NCBI GenBank assembly: GCA_964620675.1 | Contig: CAZUJU010000068.1 | Span: 1-13,037 of the forward strand | Length of the DNA: 13,037 bases | Direction: 5' to 3' | From: CAYSFW01 sp964620675 | Lineage (GTDB): Bacteria > Pseudomonadota > Gammaproteobacteria > UWMA-0217 | In this document: positions 12,771-13,037 of the stretch, in pieces | Layout of the letters: every line of letters begins with the position of its first letter | How positions within the stretch are numbered: the first letter of the stretch is position 1 | Translations under genes and position numbers: made by a program | Notes under the pieces: model-generated | What the model was told of the DNA's origin: nothing | The model's database searches: none | What the model saw: the letters and a program-made list of their open reading frames with translations, nothing else

Positions 12771-12958
12771 CACCGGCTTGAAGTCGAAGCAACAAGCCAT
12801 TTCCAAAATAACTACGCGATGCTGGCTCCGTCCAGACGTCTAGTCGTGTCCGGCGTCCGGAAATCCGCCATTTCGGTCATCGCAAACGCGACTCACTCCT
12901 GTCTCGACTGGTCGTCTCCAAGCCTTGATCAGGTCGAGTTACTGAAAAAATAGACAAA

Positions 12959-13037
12959 TTCAGATTTCCTGATCCCTTCCTACTTCTGGAGCCGATATCC
13001 GGAATGGGTGGTGGCATCATACCTGTAGGTTGGGCTG
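12959..13037. mobile_element. Second copy of the MITE/REP-like element, cut by the window end
   Basis: Bases 12959-13036 match the reverse complement of 10017-10094 at 74 of 78 positions, including the terminal repeat TTCAGATTTCCTGATCCC and the GTAGGTTGGGCT hairpin arm. The last base continues as in the loop of the first copy. Orientation is opposite to the first copy, so the two form an inverted pair about 2.9 kb apart around pyrC, the IS110 relic and the transposase tail. The outer half is not visible. Confidence 0.7.

Noticed and set aside
1..13037. CRISPR array, tRNA or rRNA genes
   Set aside because: No regularly spaced short repeats and no cloverleaf or rRNA-like stretch were seen on reading the window; the repeats present are two-copy or hairpin elements.

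Overview
The window looks like a piece of a GC-rich gammaproteobacterial chromosome. This is an inference from the style of the two-component system, the MacB/LolD-type transporter, the outer-membrane barrel and the class II dihydroorotase; no rRNA or other marker is present to fix the genus. A GC-rich, well-ordered core (about 2.7-9.8 kb) is flanked on both sides by gene debris and mobile-element remains of lower and more variable GC.

Left flank (1-2750): a ParD-type antitoxin is cut off after about 38 codons by a fragment of a REP-associated tyrosine transposase (RAYT, Y1/IS200-like). An apparently intact Phd/YefM antitoxin-PIN toxin pair follows on the minus strand, then a second, differently deleted copy of the same transposase. 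The two copies share a perfect 277-bp direct repeat (150-426 and 1606-1882) that brackets the toxin-antitoxin pair. Further right are minus-strand remains: an unknown reading frame with an amber stop, a small CxxC/CxxC zinc-ribbon reading frame with an amber stop, and a truncated Xre/MbcA-like antitoxin.

Core (2727-9785): two divergent operons. On the minus strand lie an OmpR-type response regulator, an EnvZ-like sensor kinase and a small membrane protein, each overlapping the next by a few bases. On the plus strand lie a DUF4395 membrane protein, a MacB/LolD-type ABC ATPase, its FtsX-like permease, a periplasmic LolA-like protein and a signal-peptide-bearing outer-membrane beta-barrel. The shared intergenic region carries GTAAC direct repeats at 10-bp spacing, which fit an OmpR-family binding site, and a perfect 8-bp inverted repeat. 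A plausible reading is a regulated envelope export or sorting system that spans the inner membrane, periplasm and outer membrane.

Right flank (9786-13037): a 144-bp element with 18-bp terminal inverted repeats contains a GTAG-headed REP-like hairpin. It is followed by pyrC (minus strand), a decayed IS110 element whose 5' non-coding part could hold a degenerate bridge RNA, and the tail of another transposase (IS1380-like). A second copy of the 144-bp element, in the opposite orientation, runs off the window end, so pyrC and the IS110 remnant are bracketed by inverted copies. No rRNA, tRNA or CRISPR array was seen.
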